Source: Alopecurus myosuroides (taxonomy: Eukaryota; Streptophyta; Magnoliopsida; Poales; Poaceae). From it: a stretch of DNA of 64,000 nucleotides. Every line of letters starts with the position of its first letter. Positions within the stretch are counted from its first letter, which is position 1. The stretch covers positions 82,564,020-82,628,019 of the forward strand of contig CM054058.1 in the NCBI GenBank assembly GCA_028641055.1. Direction: 5' to 3'. A model generated the notes under the pieces. The model worked only from the letters and a program-made list of their open reading frames with translations. It made no database searches and was not told where the DNA came from. A program made the position numbers and the translations under genes. Positions 35,168 through 46,527 of this stretch are shown piece by piece.

Positions 35168-36376
35168 TTAATTGCTTAGTGGAACCACACTTAAGTTGTT
35201 TGTTGCGGCAAAAGTCTTTGACACGAAAGAATGCGATGCTCCGGTATCAAACATTACGGGTAATATACCGAGAACGACGTCAGTAGCTTCCTCAGCTTTG
35301 TCGATCTTGACATGATTCACCCTTGCGGTCCTCCCGACAGGCCTGTTGTTGGAGTTGAAGGCTTTAGCCGGGGGAGCACGCACCATTGCCTGGTTTGTGT
35401 TGGGACGAGGTGGTGGTGGAGGTAGCTGCCTCTGCGTGCACTTGTCAGCGTAGTGCCCCGTCTGCTTGCACTTGTAGCAAGTGACGACACGAGGAGGCCC
35501 TGGCCTTGGCTGCCCCATCGAAGCCCTCTGATCATTCATCTGAGCAGGGTTGGGTGGGCGGGGAGCGAAGCCTGGAGAAGCTTGGGAGTATGGAGCCCGA
35601 GTGACAGCACCATTTGGCACCGAGATGCGGCGCTTCTGCGGAGGGGTGGTCATGTTGGAGGAGGAACCACCCTCACGCGAGTGCTTTCGAGACTCCTCGA
35701 ACGCCTTGCGCCCATTTTCTTCATTGAGCGCGGTGTTAACGAGCTCCTCGAAGTTGTTGGCCTTGATGTTGGTGAGGGCATACTTGAGTTCCGGGTTAAA
35801 ACCTCTGCGGAACCTTGCCATCTTCTTAGCCTCAGTGGACACCTCCTCACCAGCGTAACGAGCGAGGCGATTGAACTCACTCTGATAGCCAATGACGTCC
35901 AGCTTGCCCTGCTTGAGTGAGCAAAACTCTTCACGCATCCTTTCCATGAGACCATCTGGAATGTGGTGCTTCAGGAAAGCTTCCTTGAAACAACCCCAGG
36001 TGATTGGGTAGCCAGCTCTCATGGTCTGGTAGTTTTCCCACCAAGTAGTTGCCTGACCCTTCAGCAGATAGGATGCATACTTGACCTTGTCTTCCTCAGC
36101 AACGTGATCAATCTCCAGAGCCCTAGCTATCTCACGGATCCAGTCATCAACATCCAGAGGCTCGCGTGTTGCCACGAAAGCTCTCGGCCCCAGACTGAGA
36201 AACTCCTTGATACTGACTCGTGGAGCATTCTGGTTGTTGTGCTGATTAGTCTGGAACTGGGCCATCTGCGTCATGACTTGAGTCATCTGAGTCAACAGCT
36301 CCGTGATTGGCGGTGGCTCGGGGGGGGGGGGGTGTTCCTGGTTGGCGGCATCCTGAATAGACATGCATTTTAGCAC
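35168..36376 (-). pseudogene. Gag and protease start of D
   Basis: 402 residues from the ATG at 36376. A Pro-rich and Gln-rich head is followed by the gag capsid block (DVDDWIREIARALEIDHVAE, KGQATTWWENYQTMRAG, RMREEFCSLKQGKLDVIGYQ, MARFRRGFNPELKYAL). A zinc knuckle CYKCKQTGHYADKC lies at about 297-310 with its Cys/His set complete, and the protease active site VMFDTGASHSF at about 372. A TAA follows at 35168. This gag frame is otherwise intact. A G-run at 36320-36330 encodes part of the Pro run. Confidence 0.9.
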
Positions 36377-36560
36377 AACAACAGAAAAGGATAGACTTGG
36401 AAACCGAAAGAGAGATTATTCCGACGCATGAATAGATAACCAACAGGTACATCATCACATGTTCAAATACATCACAATATCCCACACACCACAAATGGTT
36501 CGAATGTCAAAGGATAACTAAACATAGCTAAGAATGGATACATCGGTACTCCTATGCTCA

Positions 36561-37442
36561 TCACCCAGGACGGCGACTAGGAGTACGGCGAGAGGTACGG
36601 TGAGAAGCACGCCCACGAAAGTAGGTAGAACGACGATCCACATAGATCTGACGTGGTCTGAGAGCGACTCTAGGTGTGGTGAAGTACATAGCGTCGACTC
36701 CCTGTGCTCCAAAGCGTGGAATCCCAGTGTAACCAGCACCGAGGTTGAGGAGTGGACCTCTGATCGGCTCGTAACCTCCAGCATCTGGCAGACGACGACC
36801 AACTGGCTGATCGAAGCGTGCAAAGCGCTCATCTCCAACAAAGTCTGTGGTGTAAGTCGCTAGACGAGTCAAAGCAAGGTAGAGCTGCTCTTTGACGGAA
36901 GCCAACTCCTGAGATAGTGTGCTGGCAACTGCGTCACTGTGCCTCACAAACTGAGCGGTGGTGTGCAGCCTGGAGTTATCATGCTCGTAGACATCCAGGT
37001 TGTCGTAGAGTGTGAAGTGAGCTCCCTCCGAAGTGATGTAACCACGGGGGATGTGGCGATAGATAGAATCGTCAAATCCCCAGTAGTCAGCACGAAGGAC
37101 GGTGAGACTCACATAAGCTGCCTGCTGCACAGCCATATCCACTGTGGAACCCACTGCCTCGTAGCGGTGGACAACGCTCATGCCATCATCTGACAGAATG
37201 TAGACGATAGCCTGGTAGTAGGTCTGGTCAAACTCTCGCTGCTGCTCGTAGACCTGGTACTCTGGTGCCCAACGGAACCCCAGATAAGTGACCATGTCTC
37301 TCAGCATCTCCGGATAACCGGCAGTGCTCTCGCAACGAGTCATACGAACCACCTGCGGGTAGAACCTGAGATTTATCTGCAGATGATTGGGGAAGTTTTG
37401 ATTAGACGGCAGTAGAAGAATTGAAGTGGAAAGCAACAACAA
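36561..37442 (-). CDS. Leader ORF of D, putative dsRNA-binding-like protein
   Basis: An intact 293-residue ORF between the primer site and gag, 184 bases upstream of the gag ATG and in another frame. A start at Met34 (37343, MTRCEST) is also plausible because the first 33 residues look like leader. Residues 44-117 suggest an alpha-beta-beta-beta-alpha order ending GSTVDMAVQQAAYVSLTVLR, which resembles the last helix of dsRNA-binding domains (G-x-S-x-x-x-A-x-Q-x-A-A). After it come DYWGFDDSIYRHIPRGYITS, a helical middle (QELASVKEQLYLALTRLATY) and a basic RG-rich tail (YFRGRASHRTSRRTPSRRPG). I do not recognise a named family; the fold call is inference. That it is open while pol is broken is notable. 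Confidence 0.6.
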   Translation of the reverse strand: MLLLSTSILLLPSNQNFPNHLQINLRFYPQVVRMTRCESTAGYPEMLRDMVTYLGFRWAPEYQVYEQQREFDQTYYQAIVYILSDDGMSVVHRYEAVGSTVDMAVQQAAYVSLTVLRADYWGFDDSIYRHIPRGYITSEGAHFTLYDNLDVYEHDNSRLHTTAQFVRHSDAVASTLSQELASVKEQLYLALTRLATYTTDFVGDERFARFDQPVGRRLPDAGGYEPIRGPLLNLGAGYTGIPRFGAQGVDAMYFTTPRVALRPRQIYVDRRSTYFRGRASHRTSRRTPSRRPG

Positions 37443-37901
37443 GGTTTCAACGGACGAAAAGGATGTTGAGGAGAACAGGATATCGAAGCAACATCGGGAA
37501 ACACGAGACCAAAAACTCCTGAGGTACTACGGAAAACCCATCCGGGCTTCTAAAGGATCAATATCTACTGCTTAAGGAATATAGGATCTGCTTCCGGGGC
37601 TTACACGCCTCCGTTCTCAATCGTGAGTAGGCAACATGATAAATCATGTCACAACCACGTCCATTCCTATGGTCTAGTAGATATAACTATCCTAGAGAAA
37701 CCAGGATACGTGAAAACCTAACTTGAAAGTTTAGATGACAAGGGAAAACAACGTTGCACTTCCTTACCAGAAAAGGGAGGGTGGGTGGGGAAAGAAGAAA
37801 AAGAACAGAATTCCTACTCTCACGTTTCATTTTTCCTATATAGCTATAAAATAGTTTCTAGACTCAACTGCGACCAGTAAAAGGGATCCTACAGGCAGAC
37901 A
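37443..37901 (-). other. Untranslated leader of D
   Basis: 459 bases between the primer site and the leader ORF contain no ORF or recognisable motif apart from purine-rich GGGTGGGTGGGG on the plus strand at 37780. In gypsy elements this region usually holds packaging signals. Confidence 0.5.
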
Positions 37902-37914
37902 GGCTCTGATACCA
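37902..37914 (-). other. Primer-binding site of D (initiator tRNA-Met)
   Basis: Minus-strand TGGTATCAGAGCC matches the standard initiator-Met site and lies two bases from the 5' LTR end at 37917. Confidence 0.9.
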
Positions 37915-37916
37915 TT

Positions 37917-40900
37917 TGTCGCACCCGGACTTCTAGAGGATACTCGCAGTTCCGTTGAACAGTAGTAGATTGGATTACGGGGCTTACCGGCACCCGCATC
38001 TCTTACGATTAGGCCAACACACGTATGTGTGACAACCAACCCCTACTGTTCATCGTCTACGTAAACCATCCCATAGAATTCAGGATACTACCATTGACGT
38101 ACTTCATACCATACACACATGGTACGTCAACGGCGTTTAACAGAATGATAGCACAACATATCTCTAAGACACAAATAAATAGAAATAAGTTGCAAATAGC
38201 TCTCACTAGAGCAGAGATAGCAAATACAATCATCCAGAGGACACATGTCCCAACATAACATCATTACAACACAGCGGAAGCATCCAAAATGTCTGAGTAC
38301 AGACACGATCCAAATAGGCTTAAGAAGCCGGAAACGAAAAGACGGAGCCCATCCACGATGTCTCGGATCCTGCCCAGGTCCGCTATCTACTCGTCAGCAG
38401 CCTCGTCAAACTCCACGTAGTAGCCATCACGGGGATCCTCGTAAGCGTAGTCTGCGGAAACCACAGCCCCAAAGGGGTCAGTACATAAACGTACTGGCAA
38501 GCAAGACTCACAGTTCACCAAAGTGTAACCCGTCAACACCAAACACAGATGCTTTGGGTTCAACGAAAGAAAGGGGTGATACAAAAGATGCGGCAGCTGG
38601 CTGCACTAACCACTACAGATACCTGATACAACTTCCGGCTGACAGAAATGGGATAAGATAGCGTATCGTAACCAACTATAACTAACCACCAAACAAACCC
38701 ATCCTTGATCTCGCCCCTTATCCAAAGAAGCAATCCGAGGATAAACTCACACCGTTTGATTAATGATGGGTCAAGTTATTGTGTCAATAAGACTATTACT
38801 AGTCAAGTTATCATTAGTTAGGTGTAAGTTGTTCTGAGTACTTGTTAGCCAGTACTTTCACCAAGTCAACCATAACCGCGGAAAACACGGCTTCTCGAGA
38901 AGATTTATCCCTGCAGGGGTGCACCAATTTGGCCGTACACGTAAGAATAACCCGCCAGATGGAATGCCTCCCACCAAGCGGGGCACTCAACACAACTCAA
39001 CTCTTCTTCGCATCAAGCCCAAAGAACCCCGTGCAATTGAGCGCACGGCTAATCAAGCCCCACGAAGAAAAGGGGACCCTCATAGCACTCTAAGAACGTG
39101 TCTCCCTAAATGCCGACTACAAAAGTTCCACCCTGGTACCAAGGGTTCGCACCTGCATATGCATGCGGCAAATGGAAAACCCGAACTAAATGAGGCGATT
39201 TGGACGAGATGCGAATCGAATCAAATTGAGGGGGGCGCCCATACACGCTTCCCACATGCGGATAGTGCGCTCATCATGGATCAGTAGACAAGACCCTTTT
39301 CCTAATTAGGGTCGACACTAGCAGGCCTCAAAACCACGTCGGGCCTCCTGCCGGTGCCTTATCATCAAATTATTATTACCTCAAAATTAACAGGTTGTTA
39401 TTTAACATCGAGCCCCAAAACATAATAGAAATATAGTAACAGAAAGTAACGGGTAACAGACTCGAGAAAAACAACCCTAAGCATACTAGTAAGACACGGG
39501 CAACAATCAATGGGGTTATAGGTGTGGACGTGAGGCTATATCAGGGTTAAAGGATAACATGTGATAGGATCGAACAGAAGCAACTATTCATATGGCTAGC
39601 AGAAATAGACAACGGAAAGTATCGGTAACCAATGTTGAAAGGAACACAATGGTTCATGTGAGTGAATACTTGCCTGCAAACTCAGCAGCCTGGTACTGAG
39701 CTAGATCCTCAGAAGGGGTGTCGTAAGGCTCGTCTGTCTCAACGTCGTCGTCTATTCGAGAAGAAGCAAACAAACAACGCAAAGAGACAAACAATCAATA
39801 ACATGGCATAATGCACAATCATGGGATGATGCATGACCATTTAATTGATGCACCAAAAATAAACTAGTTGACATGGTAACATAACATAATTAAATGGACA
39901 CACATGCAAGTTGGGATTGCATATGGAAAGCCCATGAATTTAGGTTGAAATCATTGTTTTACAACTAATCAACAGGTGAAAGTGGATTAGTATGATGCAT
40001 GGATGAGGAAAACAGAAAAATAACAACAATAGAAACCATTGAGATAAGGTTTACCAAATTTGGAATTTTATTTGTTAAGTTTTTGGAATTTTTAGTTCCT
40101 TAAAGGTGTCACACAAACATTTGTTGTTTTCACCAATTTAAATTGTGCAAAAATAGATAACAAAGTTCATATTTGAAAAGAACACAAATTTTTAGGTGGA
40201 TTACATGTTTCAATTATTGGAAAAGAAATTACAATGATTTAATTATGAATTAAACAAGTTTAAACAAGATTTAAATGAAATTAATTCAAGTTTGAATTTA
40301 TTTGAATTTTTATTTGTTCAAAACATTAAACCAAATTCATATTTGAAAAGGTTATGTTTTTCTGGTTTGAAAACATATTTTACATGTTCAAATAATTTAA
40401 TTTGAGCAACTTATGAATTTAGTAATTTTAAATGATTTAAACAAGGTTTAAATTATTTAACCAATTTTTATTATTCAAAACATGAAACAAAATTTATATT
40501 TGAAAAGGTGGTTTAAAATAGCATGGAAAACATATTTTATTTGTGTTATTTGAATTAAGTATGAATTATTTATGCATTTAATCAAATTTTAAATGAATTG
40601 TTTGAATTTGAAATTTGAATGCATTTGAATTATTCAAAACAGAAAACAAATGGTTTAACTAGGTAGAGAATTAAATTTGGTTCAACAAACATATTTTATT
40701 TTTATTATTTGGATTTATAAAATAAAAGTTATTAGCATTTTAGTGGCAGGGACCAATCTGTAAATGCAAAGGATTTGTTTTGAAAAAGAAAAAGGCTGAA
40801 AAACTTATTCCACTCCGCAGTGGCTAGCTACAGCCACTAACAGAGGGGCACGTGGCTGCGTGGCGCTCACGTGGCAGCAGAGGCCACTTATAGGTGGGCC

Positions 40901-42323
40901 ACGTGCGCGGGGATTAAATCCCAAAAATTTTGCGCCGCGGGGGCTCGAACCCTCGACCTGGGCGCGCGAGGGAGCAGTGCGCTGCCACTGCGGCAGCTTC
41001 TGAAGTTGTTGACAGTACAGGTTCGATTGGAGGATAAGGTTCAGGTTCGATTGGTTTTACTGAAACTCTGAACTCGCTGTCAGAAACGTACGGTGGCCGC
41101 CGGCGACGCCGCGCTCGCTGCGTGGATGCGTGTGCTCGGGCTGCGCATCGGGTGCGTGCTACGGTTGCTTGCAGAGGGGAGAGCGAGGGGACAGAGGCAG
41201 AGGTGCTGCTCACCAGCCGTGAAGTGGAAGCGGAGGCTCGGTGTGGAGGTGGACACCGGCGACATGATGAGGACGGCGGCGGCGCTACAGGCCCCCTCGG
41301 GCTCAACGGAGATGTCGGGGATGGAGAGGGAGCAGTGGGGGATTCGTTCCCGCTGCTAACCGGAGGGAATGGTGGACCACGCGGCGGCGATCATCTCCGG
41401 TTCAGAGAAGGGTGGCGTCGGTGGATGGTGGTGCTGATACAGAGAGGGAGATCGGCGGCGAGGAGGGAGGTAGTTTGGGGCTAGGGTTAGGGTAGCATCG
41501 GGGAACCCTAGGGGGTAGGTTTTAAAGGGGAAAGGGCGCACGGTGGCCGTCCCTGTTGATGCCGCGGCGACGTGGCCTCGCCGGATGGCTGCCATACAGC
41601 GAGAAGACGACCGAAGAGGTACGGGCCGTGGGGAAGGAAAAGGTGGGATGGGCCTGCGTGGGGGCACAGCCCACTGCCCCACTCTCTCTCGTTTTCTTTT
41701 TAATTTTTCTGTTTCTCTTTTTTTTTTGCTGAAATGAAATAGGAAGAAAATGATAAGTTTTTGGGTTAGGAAAATTCTAGGAAAAAATTGTATAGGTTAG
41801 TTATTACAACAGTAACAACTTTCCAACTTTTGTTTTCAAAAAAATATTTTGAATTTTGGTACTGTTTGCAAGTTGTTTGAAATTTGATTGAATTTTAATA
41901 TTAATTGAAATAATGGAGCTTAAGCAAATAAGTTTCTAAAATTCAAGTTTAATTGGAAACAAGTGAATGAATTATTTTGTAATTTTCATAATTTCAGTTT
42001 GGGTGCTGTTTGTAATTTGCAATTGAATTTGAACATCATATGAATTAAGTGAATTATTAAAAGCCATCATTTTAAATAGTTTGAACCTTATGGTTTAATG
42101 GAAACAAATTGATGTTTTATTTGAACTTTTTATTTGGAAAAATGTAACCGAGCAAGTATGAAACAAAGCATTTGAATATTGTTTGAATTTAAATTGTGAA
42201 AACAAAGGAAAACAGATGCAAACAAAAAGAAAACAAATGCAATGATTAAGATGCCATGATGCAAAACAATAATAAAGTAAGAAACAAACATTCTAGGGTG
42301 GTTTTCATACTTGGGATGTTACA
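37917..42323 (-). repeat. 5' LTR of D
   Basis: 4,407 bp and three bases shorter than the 3' LTR. Scattered single-base differences include G/T near 38008, A/T near 38079 and a few in the GC block. Same composition blocks and tRNA-like module as the other copy. Confidence 0.93.
40932..40996 (-). other. tRNA-like module in 5' LTR of D
   Basis: Second copy of the module at 30546-30610. The B-box GGTTCGAGCCCC and D-arm-like CGCAGTGGCAGCGCACT are unchanged, with one difference near the 5' side (TGCCGC instead of TACCGC). Confidence 0.45.
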
Positions 42324-42328
42324 AAAGA

Positions 42329-42574
42329 GAAAGGAAATAATTTAAGTTTAATAATATCTCCATCCACATCTTTATATTTTTGCATCTCACATAGTTCAAC
42401 AAAATTATTAAGGTGGGCAGCATCATCATCAGTACTAATACCAAGATTTAATAAAGCAGGTTTAATCTCATAGAAAGCAGCAGTAGGAGAAGGTGGAGCA
42501 ATAGGTGTGCAAATAAAATCATTGTTGTTTGTGCTAGTGAAGTCACACAACTTAGTATTCTCAGAGGAACTCAT
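42329..42574 (-). pseudogene. Gag N-terminus of C
   Basis: Starts MSSSENTKLCDFTSTNNNDF at 42574 and reads AFYEIKPALLNLGISTDDDA, then HLNNFVELCEMQKYKDVDGD, typical of the gag head in Athila-type Triticeae elements. The frame runs straight into the AAAGA duplication and element D, and resumes at 27528 with RGRAEEWL. The frame upstream of Met42574 is open but looks like untranslated leader (Leu/Phe-rich). Confidence 0.8.
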
Positions 42575-42742
42575 ATTAGCAGAATAATAGCAAGCAAATA
42601 AATAATAGCTATGAAGTAAACTAATTTTTTTTGTGCTTTTAATATAGAAAAGAAAAAAAAAAGACAAAAATAAAAACAAGACAATAAACAAAATAAAGAG
42701 GTTGAGAGTGAGAGACTCCCCGTGCCAGAAGACTTCCTTCTC

Positions 42743-42758
42743 GCCGGCAACGGCGCCA
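42743..42758 (-). other. Primer-binding site of C (tRNA-Asp type)
   Basis: Minus-strand TGGCGCCGTTGCCGGC matches the tRNA-Asp 3' end over 15 bases and is intact, unlike the decayed copy in F. The 5' LTR of C starts 12 bases away at 42770. Confidence 0.9.
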
Positions 42759-42769
42759 GAAAAAGTCCT

Positions 42770-44356
42770 TGATGGTGTAGATCGTGCACTCGTTGGGAGA
42801 CCCAAGAGGAGGGTGTGATGAGCACAGCGGTAAGAGTTTTCACCTTACTTAAGAACCAAGGTTATCAATCCAGTAGGAGAAAGAGGACCCTCGGAATGTT
42901 GATGCCACTGACGGTGGTGCTGGCGCTTCACCGGTGTCAGCAACAACGTGGAACCTGCACACAACACAACCAAAATACTTTGCCCCAACGGTACAGTGTG
43001 GCTGTCAATCTCACCGGTCTTGCTGAAAACAAAGATTAGGCGTATAGTGTGGAAAACAATGTATGCTTGAAGTACGTAAAGAAAGGAGGAAATTGTTGTG
43101 GTTAGTTTAGTAGTGTGGAAAATGGACCGGGGTTCATAGGTTCACTAGTGGTGTCTCTCCATAAAGATAACATGCTGGGTGAACAAATTATAGTTGGGGA
43201 ATGGACAAACAGAGGTTGCACCTTAGTGCACATTATAATATGATTACTACTATGATATTTAGTGCGGGCATTACAACAAAATACATAAACCAAAATCCAT
43301 TTGCATCTATGACTAATAATCCACCCTCAGGTTATCATCTGAACCCCCTTAGGTATTAAGTTGCAAGCAACAGATAACTGCATTAAACAATGTGTGTAAT
43401 GTAAGCAATGCTTTTGCACGCGGGCACTCACACCGTTGTTTTCTCCCTAGTGGCAACAACACATCCTCCTCCGTCACGTTTCTGTCACTCGAGCACAGGC
43501 AAAAATGAGGCATGAACCCACTATCTAGCATAAATACTCCCTCTTGTAGTCACTAGCAACTACTTGGCTAGAGCAACCACTAGCAACGGAAAGAATGCAA
43601 GATCACAAATAACATATGCAATAAAGACTACAATCAACTTGGCATAAGTTCAATATTCATCGGATCCCAGCAATCACAGCATATAGAATTACATAAGATC
43701 AATCTCGATCATGATAGGAAGCTCACAAGATCTAAACATGGAGGCATACGAGGAGGAGACAACCATCTAGCTACTCCTATGGACCCGTAGTACAGGGATG
43801 AACTACTCACGCATCACTCCGGAGGCAGGCATGGTGATGTAGAAGCCTCCGGTGATGATTTCCTCTTCGGCGGGATGCCAAGAGTCAACTCCAGAACCCC
43901 CTTGATCTAGGGTTGACGATGATGGCAGTTGTTGAACTGTTTGTGGATTTTTGATCAGGTGCCTAGGGTTTTCCATCCGGGGGGAATAAATAGGCAAAAT
44001 GGCAGAGGCGGTGGAAGCCTGGGGGCCCCACACCCATAGCTGGCACGCCCAGGGGGACCGCGCCACCCAATGGTGTGGCCCCCTGGCCCCCTTCTTTGAC
44101 TCTCCTTCTGTGTTCTGTATGCTTCCGGGGAAAATAGGCACTTGGGCTTTGTGGGGTCCAATTCCGAGAATGTTTCTAGAACAACTTTTCTGAAACCAAA
44201 AACAACAGAAAACAGGGAACTGACACTTGGCATCTTGTTAATAGGTTAGTCCCGGAAAACGTATAAAAATGCTATAAATAAGGGAGAAAACATGTAGCAA
44301 TTGGCATAATATGATCATGGAGCATCAGAAATTATAGATATGTTGGAGACGTATCA
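42770..44356 (-). repeat. 5' LTR of C
   Basis: 1,587 bp. The minus strand begins TGATACGTCTCC and ends CACCATCA. It pairs with 21504-23082 and shows similar spacing of the GGGGGCCCCACACC and CATGTAGCAATTGGC blocks. Confidence 0.9.
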
Positions 44357-44361
44357 GAGCA

Positions 44362-45116
44362 CCACTCATAATGACTTTGCTGGGAAATACAACCCATCTT
44401 ATGTTCTTATGAAATCTAGATATGGTCATGTGTATGCTAAATATGTTGGTACTTCTTATGGTGATGATTATCATTGGACTATCTGGGTTCCAAAGACCCT
44501 TGTTGCTAACAAAAGAGGACCCATTCAATGATGGGTACCTAAATCTATTGTAGGGAAGTGCTTCCTGATCGAGCAAATGGACGATGGATAGTGGTGCATC
44601 CCAACATATGACCGGAAGCAAGGACAAAATGAGTTATCTTTATCCTCCATTACCTCATCTCAATTGCGTTACTATTGGTGATAACTCCGAACTAAAGGTA
44701 TTGAGATGAGGCAAGGTAGCTATCTCAAATGACTTGTCAATTGAGAATGTTCTCCTTGTCGATTCCCTTGGCTATAATCTCATCTCGGTTCTTCAACTTG
44801 AAAAAAGTGGTTTACCTCGTTCTTTAATAAAGAGAATGTGATTGTCACTTGGGAAACGACTCTTAAAGTAGCTTTTGTTGGGCATGTCGAGAACGACATG
44901 TATGTAGTGGACTTCTCTAAAGGACACACGTGTGCCGGGACATGCCTAATGGCTAAAGTTGATGTGGGTTGGCTACGGCATCGGCGGTTAGCTCACACCA
45001 ATATGAGGATGTTGCATGACCTTCAAAGTTGTAATCATGTTCTTGGACCAACGAATGCTAAGTTCGCCAAAGATCATGTGTGTAGCACTTGCGTTCTTGG
45101 AAAGCTACATGAATAA
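44362..45116 (+). pseudogene. Protease-to-integrase linker of B
   Basis: Resumes the pol of B after C. It first reads HNDFAGKYNPSYVLMKSRYG and YHWTIWVPKTLVANKRGP, ending in TGA near 44529. A retroviral-protease-like stretch follows (IVVHPNI-type, frames broken), then VGHVENDMYVVDFSKGHTCA and KVDVGWLRHRRLAHTNMRML, the pre-integrase His/Cys region (HRRLAH, then CSTCVLGKLHE at 45085-45116). Several frame breaks lie between 44530 and 44838. Confidence 0.8.
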
Positions 45117-45170
45117 ACTCACCCCACCAACACCAACATCACCACCTCAAGAATCCTCGAGCTCATTCAC

Positions 45171-46522
45171 TTGGACCTATTTGGTCCCCTATCATATGAT
45201 AGTCTTGGAGGCAAGAAGTATTGCTTGGTGATTGTGGATGACTATTCAAGATATTTTTGGGTGTACTTCTTCAAGAGGAAGCGTGAGACTCAAAAGAGGG
45301 CCATTGAGTTCATCATGTTGCTAGAGCGCCAACACAATACGGGCATTATGGCGATCCGGAGTGATAACGGATCCGAGTTCAAGAACTACACCGTGGAGGG
45401 ATTTCTTAGCGAGGAGGGAATTGCTCAATATTCCACTCCCTATAACCCTCAACAAAATGGTGTGGCGGAGATGAAGAACCAAACACTAATGTATGCGGCA
45501 GGTACCATAATTGTGTAGTTCTCTTCTCCCTATAACTTTTGGGCCGAGGCCGTCTCCATCGCTTGTCATGATAGCTACCGGTTGTATCTCCGCAAGATCT
45601 TGAACAAGACCCCTTATGAGATTTTCACGGGCAAGAAGCCAGATGTTTCATACTTCAAGGTCTTTGGTTGCAAGCGCTTCATTCATAAGATAGGTTAACG
45701 CTTGTCAAAATTCGAGACCAAGTCATATGAGGGAATTTTTGTTGGTTTTGCCACAAACGCTCACGCATATAGAGTCTACAACAAGTCCATCGGACAAGTT
45801 GAAGAAGCTATATACGTGGTGTTTGAAGAGGATAATGGGTCCCAAGGGGGCCGTATAAATCATGGTGTTGTAGGAGATGCAATTCCTCCCATCGTGATAA
45901 GAAGAATGGGGATTGGTGAAATAATCCCCATTGAGGGTTACCGGATGACGGAGGGAGAAGGACTATGCTCTACTCAAGTGGAGCCATTGACTACACCCAT
46001 TGATACTCAAGCTACCCAACAATATGAACCAAGCCCTTAAGCCTCAAATCAAGGCCGAACTAATGATCAAGATCATTCCATCGATCAAGGCCAAGCTAAC
46101 ACTCAAGGCCAAGATCATGATCAAGGCCAAGCTCACAATGAAGGACAGGAACAAGACACTCATGTTGGTGATAGAACCCAACACATAAGAGATCCATCTC
46201 CCGTTGATGAACAAGATCAAGGGAAATATGTACATGACTCTGATGATGAGGGTGATGATCAATTCTTATCCAAGGAGACTTTGGAGGAGATGCTAGCGCG
46301 TAGGGCAAATAGAAGGCTAGATAATATTGCGCGTGCCGGTCACATGGAGGACATGATTCTTGGACAAGTTTGTGGAAGGGTTATCACAAGGAGCCAATTG
46401 GCAGATTTTAGCAAGGCTCATACTTTCGTCTCTCACATTGAGCCCAAGAAGGTCTATGAAGCGCTTGAAGATCAAGATTAGCTTGAAGATATGCATGATG
46501 AGATCAACAACTTGTGTGGAAG
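45171..46522 (+). pseudogene. Integrase and linker of B, cut by E
   Basis: The core shows the first Asp in MDLFGPLSYDSLGGKKYCLV, the second in IRSDNGSEFKNYTVEGF and the Glu in QQNGVAEMKNQTLM. The frame ends TAG at 45516-45518, moves through YEIFTGKKPDVSYFKVFGCK-like sequence and resumes at 45702 with FETKSYEGIFVGFATNAHAY (C-terminal domain). The linker at about 46020-46190 is built of DQGQ/QGQ repeats, then 46281-46481 has RRLDNIARAGHMEDMILGQV and SHIEPKKVYEALEDQD. E interrupts at 46528; RT follows at 54542. Confidence 0.85.
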
Positions 46523-46527
46523 TTAGT

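Larger units (their letters stand above)
27529..42323 (-). mobile_element. Long-LTR Ty3/gypsy chromovirus D (Tekay/Del-like)
   Basis: A 14.8-kb element with 4.4-kb LTRs (TGTAACATCCC to GGTGCGACA on the minus strand), a perfect AAAGA duplication (27524-27528, 42324-42328) inside the gag of C, and an initiator-Met primer site (37902-37914). Minus-strand order is leader ORF, gag, protease, RT, RNase H, integrase, chromodomain. The LTRs differ at about 3 in 180 bases where compared, so this is among the youngest insertions in the window. A chromodomain plus very long LTRs points to the Tekay/Del lineage. Confidence 0.95.
21504..44356 (-). mobile_element. Non-autonomous Athila-type gypsy element C, interrupted by D
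   Basis: Bounded by TGATGGTG (21504) and GACGTATCA (44356) with a perfect GAGCA duplication (21499-21503, 44357-44361). Minus orientation is fixed by the tRNA-Asp-type primer site at 42743-42758 and the AAGCTTGGGGATGCT polypurine tract beside 23083. It encodes gag and a protease relic but has no reverse transcriptase or integrase. Without D it is about 8.05 kb with 1.58-kb LTRs, the size class of Triticeae families such as Sabrina or WHAM; I cannot decide which. Confidence 0.92.

Noticed and set aside
36561..37442. Leader ORF of D as a host gene
   Set aside because: It lies wholly between primer site and gag on the same strand as the element, so it is more simply an element gene.
21504..44356. 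CRISPR-like or tandem array reading of repeated 4-kb blocks
   Set aside because: The large repeats are LTR pairs with TSDs and primer sites; no short regularly spaced repeats exist, and the DNA is eukaryotic.
44325..44627. Minus-strand 100-residue ORF
   Set aside because: Shadow of pol coding of B on the opposite strand.
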